Assembly (NCBI GenBank): GCA_025060275.1
Contig: JANXCJ010000081.1
Span: forward strand, 1-8,618
DNA from: Bacteroidia bacterium
Lineage (GTDB): Bacteria; Bacteroidota; Bacteroidia; SpSt-205
Length of the DNA: 8,618 nucleotides
Direction of reading: 5' to 3'
Shown here in pieces: positions 1 to 7,284 of this stretch (the first letter of the stretch is position 1; each line of letters opens with the position of its first letter). A program made the translations under genes and the position numbers. Under the pieces are notes generated by a model. The model had not been told where the DNA came from. It saw only the letters and a list, made by a program, of their open reading frames with translations, and searched no databases.

Positions 1-507
1 ATTCCGCCTGCTCCCCGTGGTGTCCCTCAAATAGAAGTTACGTTTGATGTAGATGCGAACGGTATTCTTACTGTAACTGCTCGGGATAAGGCTACCGGCA
101 AGGAGCAGTCTATCCGCATAGAAGCAGGCACAGGCCTTAGTAAGGAGGAGATAGAGCGTATGAAACGAGAAGCAGAGCTCCATGCAGCAGAAGACCAAAA
201 GCGTAGGGAACTGGTGGAAAAGCTAAATCAAGCTGATGCCCTTCTGTATCAGGCAGAGAAGTTTCTCCGTGAGCATGGTGAAAAGATTAATACTTCTGAT
301 AAAGAGCGTCTTGAAGCTCTTATTCTGGAACTGCGCTCCGCTCATGGAGCGAAAGATGGAAGCCGAGTGGATAAACTCATACCACAACTTGGAAGTCTCC
401 TCTCCTCTCTTGGGCAAAGGGCTTACACAGATGGGAGAGGTAGTGGAAGTAGCACTTCATCGGCTACAGAAGTGGAATACGAGGAAGTGCCTTCCGACAA
501 GGGGTGA
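1..507 (+). CDS. dnaK: Chaperone protein DnaK (Hsp70), C-terminal part only
   Basis: This is the 3' part of an Hsp70 gene that is open at the left window edge; 168 codons in frame 1 are visible before a TGA. DnaK is the ATP-driven cytoplasmic chaperone that binds exposed hydrophobic peptides together with DnaJ and GrpE. The visible part starts in the end of the substrate-binding beta-sandwich (IPPAPRGVPQIEVTFDVDANG, then ILTVTARDKATGKEQ, a highly conserved DnaK stretch). It continues into the alpha-helical lid, rich in Glu, Lys and Leu (about visible residues 47-140). It ends in a Gly/Ser/Thr linker and an acidic tail, EVEYEEVPSDKG. The tail resembles the EEV-type ends of bacterial DnaK. The ATPase domain lies outside the window. 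The next gene, 70 nt downstream, is an envelope protease with its own promoter-like element, so co-transcription is not required. Confidence 0.97.
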   Translation: MPPAPRGVPQIEVTFDVDANGILTVTARDKATGKEQSIRIEAGTGLSKEEIERMKREAELHAAEDQKRRELVEKLNQADALLYQAEKFLREHGEKINTSDKERLEALILELRSAHGAKDGSRVDKLIPQLGSLLSSLGQRAYTDGRGSGSSTSSATEVEYEEVPSDKG

Positions 508-558
508 AATAAAGCCTAATCCTCTAACAGCATTTCCCTTTAGTTCTTAGTGGCGAGT

Positions 559-574
559 AAAAGCTTACTTTTGT
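559..574 (+). repeat. 16-nt exact repeat, copy 1 (upstream of htrA)
   Basis: AAAAGCTTACTTTTGT occurs here and again at 7285-7300, each time just upstream of a start codon. It contains the TAnnTTTG element plus AAAAG-CTTA-CTTTT, a 5-bp inverted repeat. The identity extends well beyond the six fixed promoter bases. Confidence 0.8.
566..573 (+). promoter_or_regulatory. Putative Bacteroidota-type -7 promoter element of htrA
   Basis: TACTTTTG matches the Bacteroidota -7 consensus TAnnTTTG exactly. It ends only 4 nt before the htrA ATG at 578. In that phylum transcription starts a few bases after the element, so initiation would fall at or very near the start codon. No clear -33 TTG is present at the usual distance; the nearest candidates are TTC or TTA around 544-549. 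The element lies inside a 16-nt block (559-574) repeated exactly before trxA. AGTAA/TTACT (556-560/565-569) and AAAAG/CTTTT (559-563/568-572) are small inverted repeats in the same bases. Confidence 0.5.
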
Positions 575-577
575 CGT

Positions 578-2002
578 ATGCGGAGGTATCATCTTATTAT
601 AGTGGCGGTGGTGGCCATAGCTTCGAGTATAATCGCAGCTGTGGCAACTCGCTTCTTTCTTAAGTCTTTCTCTTCTCAGCCATCCTCCCAGGTTATTATA
701 CCTCTTCAAAAGGTGCGATTAGACAATGGCTCTGAGACCGGGGGTTTTGTGGAGGCTGCGCGTCGGGCTACTCCATCGGTAGTCTTTATTCGTGCGGTAG
801 GAGAGCGGATAGCTAACGATGACTTTTGGAGCTATTGGGGCTTGTGGCTACCTCGGACGCAACCAATCTATAGTGCTGGCTCGGGTGTGGTATGGAGCAG
901 CGATGGATATATCGTAACCAACTTTCACGTAGTAAAAGGTGCCTCTAAAATTCTTGTAACCTTTCCAGACAAAAGAACCCTCCCTGCAGAGCTGGTAGGG
1001 GCAGATGCCAGCGTGGATATTGCCTTACTCAAGGTGAGGGCTACTAATCTTCCTTTCCTTCCTCTCGCCAACTCTGACTCAGTCCAGATAGGAGAATGGG
1101 TATTAGCCATAGGAAATCCCTATAATCTCACCTATACGGTTACAGCGGGGATAATTAGTGCAAAGGGCCGCAACCTTAATCTCCTTCAAGGTCCCCTCCC
1201 CATAGAATCGTTTATCCAGACAGATGCAGCTATAAACCCCGGAAACAGTGGTGGGGCTCTTGTAAATCTCAAAGGTCAGCTTGTAGGCATAAATACTGCT
1301 ATAGCTTCTCGGACTGGGTCTTACGTAGGATATGGGTTTGCTATCCCAGTGAATATTGTGCGAAAAGTAGTTGAGGACCTTAGGCAATATGGAATTGTGC
1401 AACGGGCATTTCTGGACATAGAGGTTACCGATTTTATAGACGATATCACTACGAATACATCTCCTGAGGATTTGGAAGGTTTGTATATAGGGAGGGTACG
1501 CCCAGGAGGAGCTGCTGACAAAGCAGGTCTCAAGACAGGTGATCACATCATAGCATTAGATGGAGCGGCGATACAGACCCAGGCCGAGCTACTGGAACGC
1601 TTAGCACAGCACCGACCTGGAGAGAAGGTGAAAATCACATATAAGCGAAATGGACGATTATATGAGACTACAGCCACTCTCACCAATGAAGAGGGTGAGC
1701 CTACCCTCCTAAGCCGTACAGTATATAAATCTGAACGGTTAGGAGCAGATATCATACCCCTCAGCACTCGTGAAGCGGAAAGACTTGGAATTTCTCAAGG
1801 ATACAGAGTGGTGAATCTGCGTGCGGGTGTTTTATCACAACTGGGTATCACAGAAGGGTTTATCATCATCTCCATCAATAATTACACGCCTTCCTCAGCA
1901 AAAGAGTTAGAGGAAATCCTTCTCAAGGTAAGGGGTAGGCTACTCATACATGGAATAGATGCAGAAGGGCGAGAGGCGCGGTACTCCTTTTCTTTGCGAT
2001 GA
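578..2002 (+). CDS. htrA: HtrA/Deg-family trypsin-like serine protease with two PDZ domains
   Basis: This is a 474-residue Do/Deg-type protease, about the usual size for DegP/DegQ with two PDZ domains. It is expected in the periplasm, degrading or refolding damaged envelope proteins. Residues about 6-28 form one uncleaved-looking hydrophobic segment after MRRYH, so it may be a signal anchor or a signal peptide. The catalytic triad is complete: H117 (TNFHVV), D147 (SVDIALL) and S224 (NPGNSGGAL). PDZ1 spans about 285-370 (GLYIGRVRPGGAADKAGL onwards) and a divergent PDZ2 about 385-474. The segment before the protease core carries an aromatic-rich LA-type loop, DDFWSYWGLWLPR (81-93), much shorter than the loop of E. 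coli DegP. The protein has no cysteine, which suits an exported enzyme. The ATG at 578 is chosen because it directly precedes the hydrophobic segment; there is no ribosome-binding site. The 3' end overlaps the next gene by 44 nt. Confidence 0.93.
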   Translation: MRRYHLIIVAVVAIASSIIAAVATRFFLKSFSSQPSSQVIIPLQKVRLDNGSETGGFVEAARRATPSVVFIRAVGERIANDDFWSYWGLWLPRTQPIYSAGSGVVWSSDGYIVTNFHVVKGASKILVTFPDKRTLPAELVGADASVDIALLKVRATNLPFLPLANSDSVQIGEWVLAIGNPYNLTYTVTAGIISAKGRNLNLLQGPLPIESFIQTDAAINPGNSGGALVNLKGQLVGINTAIASRTGSYVGYGFAIPVNIVRKVVEDLRQYGIVQRAFLDIEVTDFIDDITTNTSPEDLEGLYIGRVRPGGAADKAGLKTGDHIIALDGAAIQTQAELLERLAQHRPGEKVKITYKRNGRLYETTATLTNEEGEPTLLSRTVYKSERLGADIIPLSTREAERLGISQGYRVVNLRAGVLSQLGITEGFIIISINNYTPSSAKELEEILLKVRGRLLIHGIDAEGREARYSFSLR

Positions 2003-3296
2003 GCTTCCCAGTGCTTTTGTGGCTCGGATGCAGGCCCGTCTGGGAGGGGAATGGGAGAGCTTCTTGGGGGCTCTGGGGAGTTCTCCCAAGACAGCGATTA
2101 GACTCCATCCGGAAAAGGGGTTAGGTTTATTCCCTGAGGCGGACCCTGTAATCTGGCACCCGTTAGGACGTATCCTTCGTGAGCGTCCTTCATTTGAGAA
2201 GGAACCTTTCTGGCATGCGGGTGCCTATTATGTACAGGAGGCTTCAGGAATGAGTCTCAGGGCATTCTTACCCGAGAGGCGTCCCCTTCGCATAATAGAC
2301 CTCAGTGCCGCACCGGGCGGTAAGTCTACTTTGATATTAGCAGAATTAGGATGGGAAGGAGGCTTACTCATAGCTAATGACCCTGAACCTCGCCGTCGCG
2401 CCGCTCTTCAGGAAAACTTAGAGAGGTGGGGCATCCCTGCTTACCTTCTCACAGGGAGGCATCCCCAATGGTGGGCTAAGCGATACCCCGGCTTCTTTGA
2501 TGTGGTAGTGGTGGACCCTCCCTGTTCCGGAGAAGGACTCTGGCGCAAACATCCAAAGGCTGTCTTCCAGTGGAGTCCCGCTAACATTGCTCGTCTGCAA
2601 CGCTTTCAGCGAAGCCTTCTCTTTGCTGCAAAAGAACTTGTAGCACCAGGGGGTGTGCTTATTTATTCAACTTGTACTTATGCACCAGAGGAAAACGAGG
2701 AGAATTTGTCATTTGTCTTCTCTGAATCAGAAGGTTGGAAATCTGTGGCTTGGAATTTAGGTGAGAAACTTGAGGAAATCGTGCCAGTATGCTACGGAGA
2801 GAATGGTAGGGGGTACTATTTCTACCCTCATAGGGGTCCCGGGGAAGGCTTCTTTATCTCAGCTTGGCAGAAAGAGAAAGTACATAGTAAGAAGGTCTTA
2901 CGAACAGGGATCAAAGTGAATCTCACTAAACGGGTACCTTTTCATACCCCTCCTGGGATGCAGATATTTTCTCGGCAGGGAACCTTTTATGGGCTTACTG
3001 AAGTAGCTCTAAGCTTGACTCCCTCAGGTTTGGAGGCAGAGCCGTGGTCGGCCTTTCCTTTATGGACGCATAATCGTCCTACACATGCTGCAGCTCTCCT
3101 CTCGCGTTTCGGCTGGGCGGATCATTCAGAACGAAAAATTACCTATGAGGAATTTCTTGCTTACATCGCAGGGTGTTCCTTCACTTCTAAAGCCCCCTTG
3201 GAGTGGGTTACCTACGAAGGGAGAGGCTTAGGATGGCTTTACAAGGGGAAACCTTCTCTACCTTTTGCTTGGCGGCGTTTCTTGAGAAGAAGTTGA
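1959..3296 (+). CDS. rsmF: RsmF-like 16S rRNA m5C methyltransferase (NOL1/NOP2/Sun family)
   Basis: This is a SAM-dependent RNA cytosine-C5 methyltransferase, most likely modifying 16S rRNA. The 445-residue length and two-part architecture resemble the Thermus-type RsmF. Visible motifs are the SAM-binding loop LSAAPGGKST (115-124), motif IV DPPCSGEG (186-193) with C189, and motif VI IYSTCTYAPEENEE (from 235) with catalytic C239. Both active-site cysteines are present. The C-terminal part (about 300-445: HNRPTHAAALL, GWLYKGKPSLPFAWRR) is the PUA-like RNA-binding domain that accompanies RsmF. The start is uncertain. ATG 1959 overlaps htrA by 44 nt but keeps the conserved N-terminal segment LPSAFVARMQARLG (16-29), which the later GTG (2019) and ATG (2028) would cut. 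The overlap suggests co-transcription with htrA. The exact target cytosine cannot be read from sequence, so the symbol is family-based. Confidence 0.9.
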   Translation: MQKGERRGTPFLCDELPSAFVARMQARLGGEWESFLGALGSSPKTAIRLHPEKGLGLFPEADPVIWHPLGRILRERPSFEKEPFWHAGAYYVQEASGMSLRAFLPERRPLRIIDLSAAPGGKSTLILAELGWEGGLLIANDPEPRRRAALQENLERWGIPAYLLTGRHPQWWAKRYPGFFDVVVVDPPCSGEGLWRKHPKAVFQWSPANIARLQRFQRSLLFAAKELVAPGGVLIYSTCTYAPEENEENLSFVFSESEGWKSVAWNLGEKLEEIVPVCYGENGRGYYFYPHRGPGEGFFISAWQKEKVHSKKVLRTGIKVNLTKRVPFHTPPGMQIFSRQGTFYGLTEVALSLTPSGLEAEPWSAFPLWTHNRPTHAAALLSRFGWADHSERKITYEEFLAYIAGCSFTSKAPLEWVTYEGRGLGWLYKGKPSLPFAWRRFLRRS

Positions 3297-3686
3297 TGAA
3301 GTGGAGCCTGAGTAATATCCCTTCTCATACTTTATTTGAATCCACGGAAAATCTCTCAGGTATCTCACTAAAAGGCTTAAGTTCTCTAATTCTTCATCCT
3401 CTTCGCCTTGATAAATTATCAGCTTCAACTGATTTTTGTCAGACAAAACTTCACTTAGGATTTGGTACAGAGCGCGCTGACTTGAGGAGTTAATGTAAGT
3501 GAGTTCTACGTGAATTTCTATATCCTTTGTAAAAAATATTTTATTTTCAACAATGAAGTTTTTTATAGGGCGAAAAAATTCTATACTATCTTCTGGAAAA
3601 CAGCTGCCTTTTATGACAATGCGGTTTTCTTCCGGGCTTATGAGCACTTCTGGGGTATGTAAGCTTGGAGAAATATGAAATGGCAT
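3258..3686 (-). CDS. SiaC-family (DUF1987) regulatory phosphoprotein
   Basis: This is a small single-domain protein of 142 residues, reading leftward. The pattern TPEV...IVIKGSCFPEDSIEFFRPI...IHVELTYINSSSQRAL...YQGEEDEEL is the signature of the DUF1987/SiaC family. In Pseudomonas, SiaC is phosphorylated by SiaB, dephosphorylated by SiaA, and when unphosphorylated activates the diguanylate cyclase SiaD. The phosphosite region here is N66-S67-S68-S69, with Ser where I recall Thr68 (NTSS) in P. aeruginosa SiaC. No kinase, phosphatase or cyclase partner lies in this window, so the pathway role is unknown. The family domain ends near residue 125. A Ser/Thr/Pro tail follows, and its last 12 residues are encoded antisense to the end of rsmF (39-nt convergent overlap including the stop). 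The start at 3686 is supported by a TAACTTTG element 8 nt upstream and by the conserved TPE motif beginning at residue 11. Confidence 0.85.
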   Translation of the reverse strand: MPFHISPSLHTPEVLISPEENRIVIKGSCFPEDSIEFFRPIKNFIVENKIFFTKDIEIHVELTYINSSSQRALYQILSEVLSDKNQLKLIIYQGEEDEELENLSLLVRYLRDFPWIQIKYEKGYYSGSTSSTSSQETPPSKR

Positions 3687-3694
3687 GTCAATAG

Positions 3695-3702
3695 CAAAGT
3701 TA
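3695..3702 (-). promoter_or_regulatory. Putative -7 promoter element of the SiaC-family gene
   Basis: On the minus strand this reads TAACTTTG, an exact match to TAnnTTTG. It ends 8 nt before the ATG at 3686, which would give a leader of only a few bases. A convincing -33 TTG is not seen at the usual spacing. It lies in the 92-nt gap shared with the divergent dnaE gene. Confidence 0.45.
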
Positions 3703-3762
3703 GTAAAACCCTGATGCGCACTGAAGAATAGCCAGCGAGCTAATATTTACCTTCCATCCTTA

Positions 3763-3771
3763 TAAACTTTG
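3763..3771 (+). promoter_or_regulatory. Possible -7 promoter element of dnaE
   Basis: TAAACTTTG is a one-base-longer version of TAnnTTTG (three bases between TA and TTTG). It ends 7 nt before the dnaE ATG at 3779, a position like that of the other elements in this window. The match is imperfect and no clear -33 element is seen, so this call rests mainly on position. The intergenic stretch 3687-3778 is AT-rich and contains no other recognisable signal. Confidence 0.3.
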
Positions 3772-3778
3772 TGAAGCG

Positions 3779-6700
3779 ATGAGTGACTTCGTGCACCTTC
3801 ATGTACATACGGAATATAGCTTACTTGACGGGGCCTCTCGTTTGCCTGCCCTAATGGAGCAGGCGAAGTCTCTTGGAATGCCTGCCCTTGCACTCTCTGA
3901 CCATGGCAATCTTTTTGCAGTTCCCAAGTTCTGTGCAGAAGCAGCGAGGGTGGGGATTAAGCCTATCATCGGCTGCGAGTTTTACATTACTGAAGGGTAT
4001 GCATTTGCCAAAGAAAAGACTATATATCATCAGCTCTTGTTGGCTAAGAATGAGGTAGGGTGGCGTAATCTTTTATACCTTTCTTCTATTAGCTATGTGG
4101 AGGGGTTCTACTATAAGCCACGAATCCATAAAGGTCTTTTAGAAAAATATCATGAAGGGCTAATTGCCACGACAAGTTGTATTGCTAGCGAGATTAACCA
4201 AAAAATTCTTCTGGGGAAATTGGAGGAAGCTGAGAGAGTTTTTAGGTGGTACCTGGATTTATTTGGGGAAGATTTTTATATAGAGCTGCAGGATCATGGG
4301 CTTCGTGCTCAGTATGAGGTGGCGAGCGTCTTACTGGAATGGTCTAAACTATACGGTGTGAAAATCATTGGCACGAATGATGTGCACTATACTTATCAGA
4401 AGGATGCGGAGCTGCATGACCTTCTATTAGCCATTCAGACAGCAAGTGATTATGATGATCCCAAGCGTCTTCGCTTCACAGATGATAATGGCAATCTCAA
4501 CTCACATTTTTATCTAAAGAGTAGTGAGGAGATGCAAGCTATGCCGCTTTTTCGGGAGTGTCCAGAGGCATTAGTACAGACGAGAGAAGTGGAAGAGAAA
4601 TGCGTTCTATCACTGAATTTTAACAAGCCTCTTGTGCTGCCCCAGTATCCAGTTCCTTCTGAGTTTTCAAGCATGGATGCTTACTTACGGCATTTAGCTT
4701 ATGAAGGAGCAAGAAAGCGCTATGGCGAACTTTCGCCCAAGGTAATGGAGCGATTGGAGCATGAGCTGCAAATAATAGAGAAAATGGGATTTGCAGGGTA
4801 TTTTTTGATAGTCCAGGACTTTGTTGCGGAGGCTAAACGGCGGGGTGTGTGGGTAGGTCCAGGTAGAGGTTCGGCTGCAGGAAGCTTAGTGGCGTATGTA
4901 TTAGGTATAACAAACATAGACCCTCTTCTTTACAATCTACTTTTTGAGAGATTTCTGAATCCAGAGCGAATAAGCCCCCCCGACATGGATATTGATTTTG
5001 ACGATATAGGCAGGGAGGAGGTGATTAGGTATGTTCAGGAAAAATATGGTCATGATAATGTAGCCCAGATCATTACCTATGGCACGATGGGCATCAAGAC
5101 AGCTATCCGAGATGTGGGTAGAGCGCTGAAGGTGCCTTTGAGCGAGGTTAATTATCTCGTTGCCCTAATCCCTAATAAGCCGAATATAACTTGGGAAGAA
5201 GCTCTCAAACCTGAAGAAAACTCTAAAGCCTATGTACTCCGAGAAGTGCTTAGCCAAGGCAAAGAAATTCATAAGAAAGTCTTGAGTAAAGCAGCTGAGC
5301 TAGAGGGTATTACTCGTCATACAGGTGTGCATGCTGCGGGGGTTATCATTGCTCCAGAGCCACTGTGGCAGTATGTTCCTCTTGGAATTGCTACCCGGGA
5401 CGAAAATAGTCGGCAAGTCATTACGCAGTGGGAGGGGCCTGACTGTGAGAGTGTTGGGCTCCTCAAAATGGACTTTTTGGGCCTCAAAACTCTCTCTATC
5501 CTCAAGACCGCCATTCAACTCATTCAAAAGCTGAGGAATGGTCAAACACCTTTGGACTTAGAGACTCTACCCCTTGATGATAAGAAGACTTGGCAGCTCT
5601 TTCAAGAGGGACAGACGGTAGGGGTCTTCCAGTTTGAGTCTGAGGGTATGCAGAAATATCTGCGCATGCTCCGCCCTACCTGCATAGAAGACCTAATAGC
5701 GATGAATGCTCTCTATCGCCCCGGTCCTATGGAGAATATTCCGACTTTCATCCGCAGGAAGCATGGAGAAGAACCTATTACTTATCCTGATCCTCGACTC
5801 AAGCCTATTCTTGAGAATACTTACGGCATAATGGTCTATCAAGAGCAGATTATGCAGATTGCTCAGGTTATGGCGGGTTATACCCTTGCGGAAGCTGACC
5901 TTCTGCGCCGCGCCATGGGCAAAAAGAAGAAAGAGATCATGGATGAACAGCGCGCTACCTTCATAAATAGGGCTATAAGACATGGTACGGACCCCAAGGT
6001 GGCAGAGGAGGTTTTTGATACAATGGCACGCTTCGCTGAATATGGGTTCAATAAGTCGCATGCCGTCGCCTATAGTATTTTAGCCTACCATACAGCATAC
6101 TTGAAGGCTAATTATCCCGCTGCTTACATGGCGGCCTTGCTTACCCATCACGCAGATGATTCAGAAAAAGTAGGCTTTTTTCTGCAGGAAGCGCGTGCCT
6201 TAGGTCTCCGGATACTACCACCCTCTGTGAATGAAAGCGAAGAGAACTTTTCTCTTTCTTCTGAGACTGAGATTCGCTTCGGGTTAGGAGCCATAAAACA
6301 CTTAGGCGATAAAATGGCCTATATGATAGTCCAGGAGCGCCAGCAGAATGGCAAGTTCAAAGATATATTTGATTTTGCTGTGCGGATGTTTCCCCACGGG
6401 CTCAATAAGAAGGTATTAGAGAGTTTGTCGTATGCTGGAGCCTTGGACTGTCTGATGGAGGGACAAAGAAGAGAGACCCTCTTTGACGAGGTAAATCGGC
6501 AGTTACTTTTAGAGTATGCCGCCAATTTCCATAAAAGCACTCAGCCTGTGCAAGTCTCCCTTTTTGATGTTACAGTCTTCACTCCGCCTTCTCCGCCGAC
6601 TCTTCGCCCTCCTGATCGCTGTCTTTCCCTTCCTGAGAAACTCAGAAGTGAGAGGGAATTTTTAGGATATTTTCTCTCCTCTCATCCCTTAGATGAGTAT

Positions 6701-7270
6701 GAGGAGCTTATTCGTAAAACCCATATAAGTACGGAGGCTGCGTTACTACTCAGTGCTGAGCAGCCGCGGGAGCGCTCTGTTCGTTGTGCGGCTCTGCTTA
6801 TGGATATAGATGAAAGGCGTTCTCGCCAGGGTCGCTTATATGCTCGAGTGACCTTTGAGGATAAGGTAGGTTCTTATGTGCTTAACTTTTTTCCTCCTCA
6901 GTGGGAGCAGGTAGCGCCTAAGCTTCAGGGTAGGATAGGAATGCCTTTTTACTTGGAGGTGGAGTATGTGTATCGCCCAGACGGGGTGGCTGAGTGGAAG
7001 GTGAATACCATAGAAGAGCTCTCAAAGGCTCTCCAAAAGTCTGTGCAAGCCTTGATTTTGATTTGGGATGTGCGGGAATTCAGAGAAAAAAGTAAGCTAA
7101 AAAAGTTAGAGCATGTCTTGCAGGGTTATGAGGGTACTATTCCTGTGTATTTGCTCTTACATTATTGCCGTCAATTTCCTGTCTGGATATCTACTCATTG
7201 GAAGCTACAATATGTGCCTGAAATGGAAAAGTTCCTACAGTCTCTGGGTATTCGCGTACGGATAGAGTAG
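3779..7270 (+). CDS. dnaE: DNA polymerase III alpha subunit, DnaE
   Basis: This is the catalytic subunit of the replicative C-family DNA polymerase, 1163 residues, close to E. coli DnaE (1160). The N-terminal PHP domain (about 4-280) keeps all expected metal ligands: H8, H10, D17, H42, E67, H84, C134, D201 and H203. The polymerase palm carries PDMDIDFDD (401-409), with D404 and D406 as catalytic aspartates, and D565 in KMDFLGL. The fingers follow (about 635-725, YRPGPMENIP, YQEQIMQIAQ, RRAMGKKK). A helix-hairpin-helix region spans about 810-905 (FGLGAIKHLG). QVSLF at 925-929 fits the beta-clamp-binding motif and sits where E. coli has QADMF. GYFLSSHPLDEYE follows at about 963, then an OB fold (about 998-1075) and a C-terminal domain expected to contact the tau clamp loader. 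The ATG at 3779 precedes the conserved FVHLHVHTEYS by three residues; there is no Shine-Dalgarno sequence. It is divergent from the SiaC-family gene and followed by trxA. Confidence 0.97.
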   Translation: MSDFVHLHVHTEYSLLDGASRLPALMEQAKSLGMPALALSDHGNLFAVPKFCAEAARVGIKPIIGCEFYITEGYAFAKEKTIYHQLLLAKNEVGWRNLLYLSSISYVEGFYYKPRIHKGLLEKYHEGLIATTSCIASEINQKILLGKLEEAERVFRWYLDLFGEDFYIELQDHGLRAQYEVASVLLEWSKLYGVKIIGTNDVHYTYQKDAELHDLLLAIQTASDYDDPKRLRFTDDNGNLNSHFYLKSSEEMQAMPLFRECPEALVQTREVEEKCVLSLNFNKPLVLPQYPVPSEFSSMDAYLRHLAYEGARKRYGELSPKVMERLEHELQIIEKMGFAGYFLIVQDFVAEAKRRGVWVGPGRGSAAGSLVAYVLGITNIDPLLYNLLFERFLNPERISPPDMDIDFDDIGREEVIRYVQEKYGHDNVAQIITYGTMGIKTAIRDVGRALKVPLSEVNYLVALIPNKPNITWEEALKPEENSKAYVLREVLSQGKEIHKKVLSKAAELEGITRHTGVHAAGVIIAPEPLWQYVPLGIATRDENSRQVITQWEGPDCESVGLLKMDFLGLKTLSILKTAIQLIQKLRNGQTPLDLETLPLDDKKTWQLFQEGQTVGVFQFESEGMQKYLRMLRPTCIEDLIAMNALYRPGPMENIPTFIRRKHGEEPITYPDPRLKPILENTYGIMVYQEQIMQIAQVMAGYTLAEADLLRRAMGKKKKEIMDEQRATFINRAIRHGTDPKVAEEVFDTMARFAEYGFNKSHAVAYSILAYHTAYLKANYPAAYMAALLTHHADDSEKVGFFLQEARALGLRILPPSVNESEENFSLSSETEIRFGLGAIKHLGDKMAYMIVQERQQNGKFKDIFDFAVRMFPHGLNKKVLESLSYAGALDCLMEGQRRETLFDEVNRQLLLEYAANFHKSTQPVQVSLFDVTVFTPPSPPTLRPPDRCLSLPEKLRSEREFLGYFLSSHPLDEYEELIRKTHISTEAALLLSAEQPRERSVRCAALLMDIDERRSRQGRLYARVTFEDKVGSYVLNFFPPQWEQVAPKLQGRIGMPFYLEVEYVYRPDGVAEWKVNTIEELSKALQKSVQALILIWDVREFREKSKLKKLEHVLQGYEGTIPVYLLLHYCRQFPVWISTHWKLQYVPEMEKFLQSLGIRVRIE

Positions 7271-7284
7271 CTGTTGTAAGCAAA

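Noticed and set aside
1103..1546. 147-codon open frame on the - strand inside htrA
   Set aside because: It is antisense to the protease core with its complete catalytic triad. The composition is a reverse-strand shadow and no domain is visible.
1999..2002. ATGA overlap at the htrA stop as the start of the next gene
   Set aside because: The ATG is in a different frame from rsmF and that frame closes after about 40 codons with no resemblance to the methyltransferase N-terminus.
3203..3493. 96-codon open frame on the + strand across the rsmF end
   Set aside because: It runs out of frame through rsmF and then antisense to the SiaC-family gene, has no recognisable motif, and both overlapping genes have clear family signatures.
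6364..6371. TATATTTG, an exact TAnnTTTG match
   Set aside because: It lies inside dnaE codons, far from any start, and is expected by chance at about this frequency.
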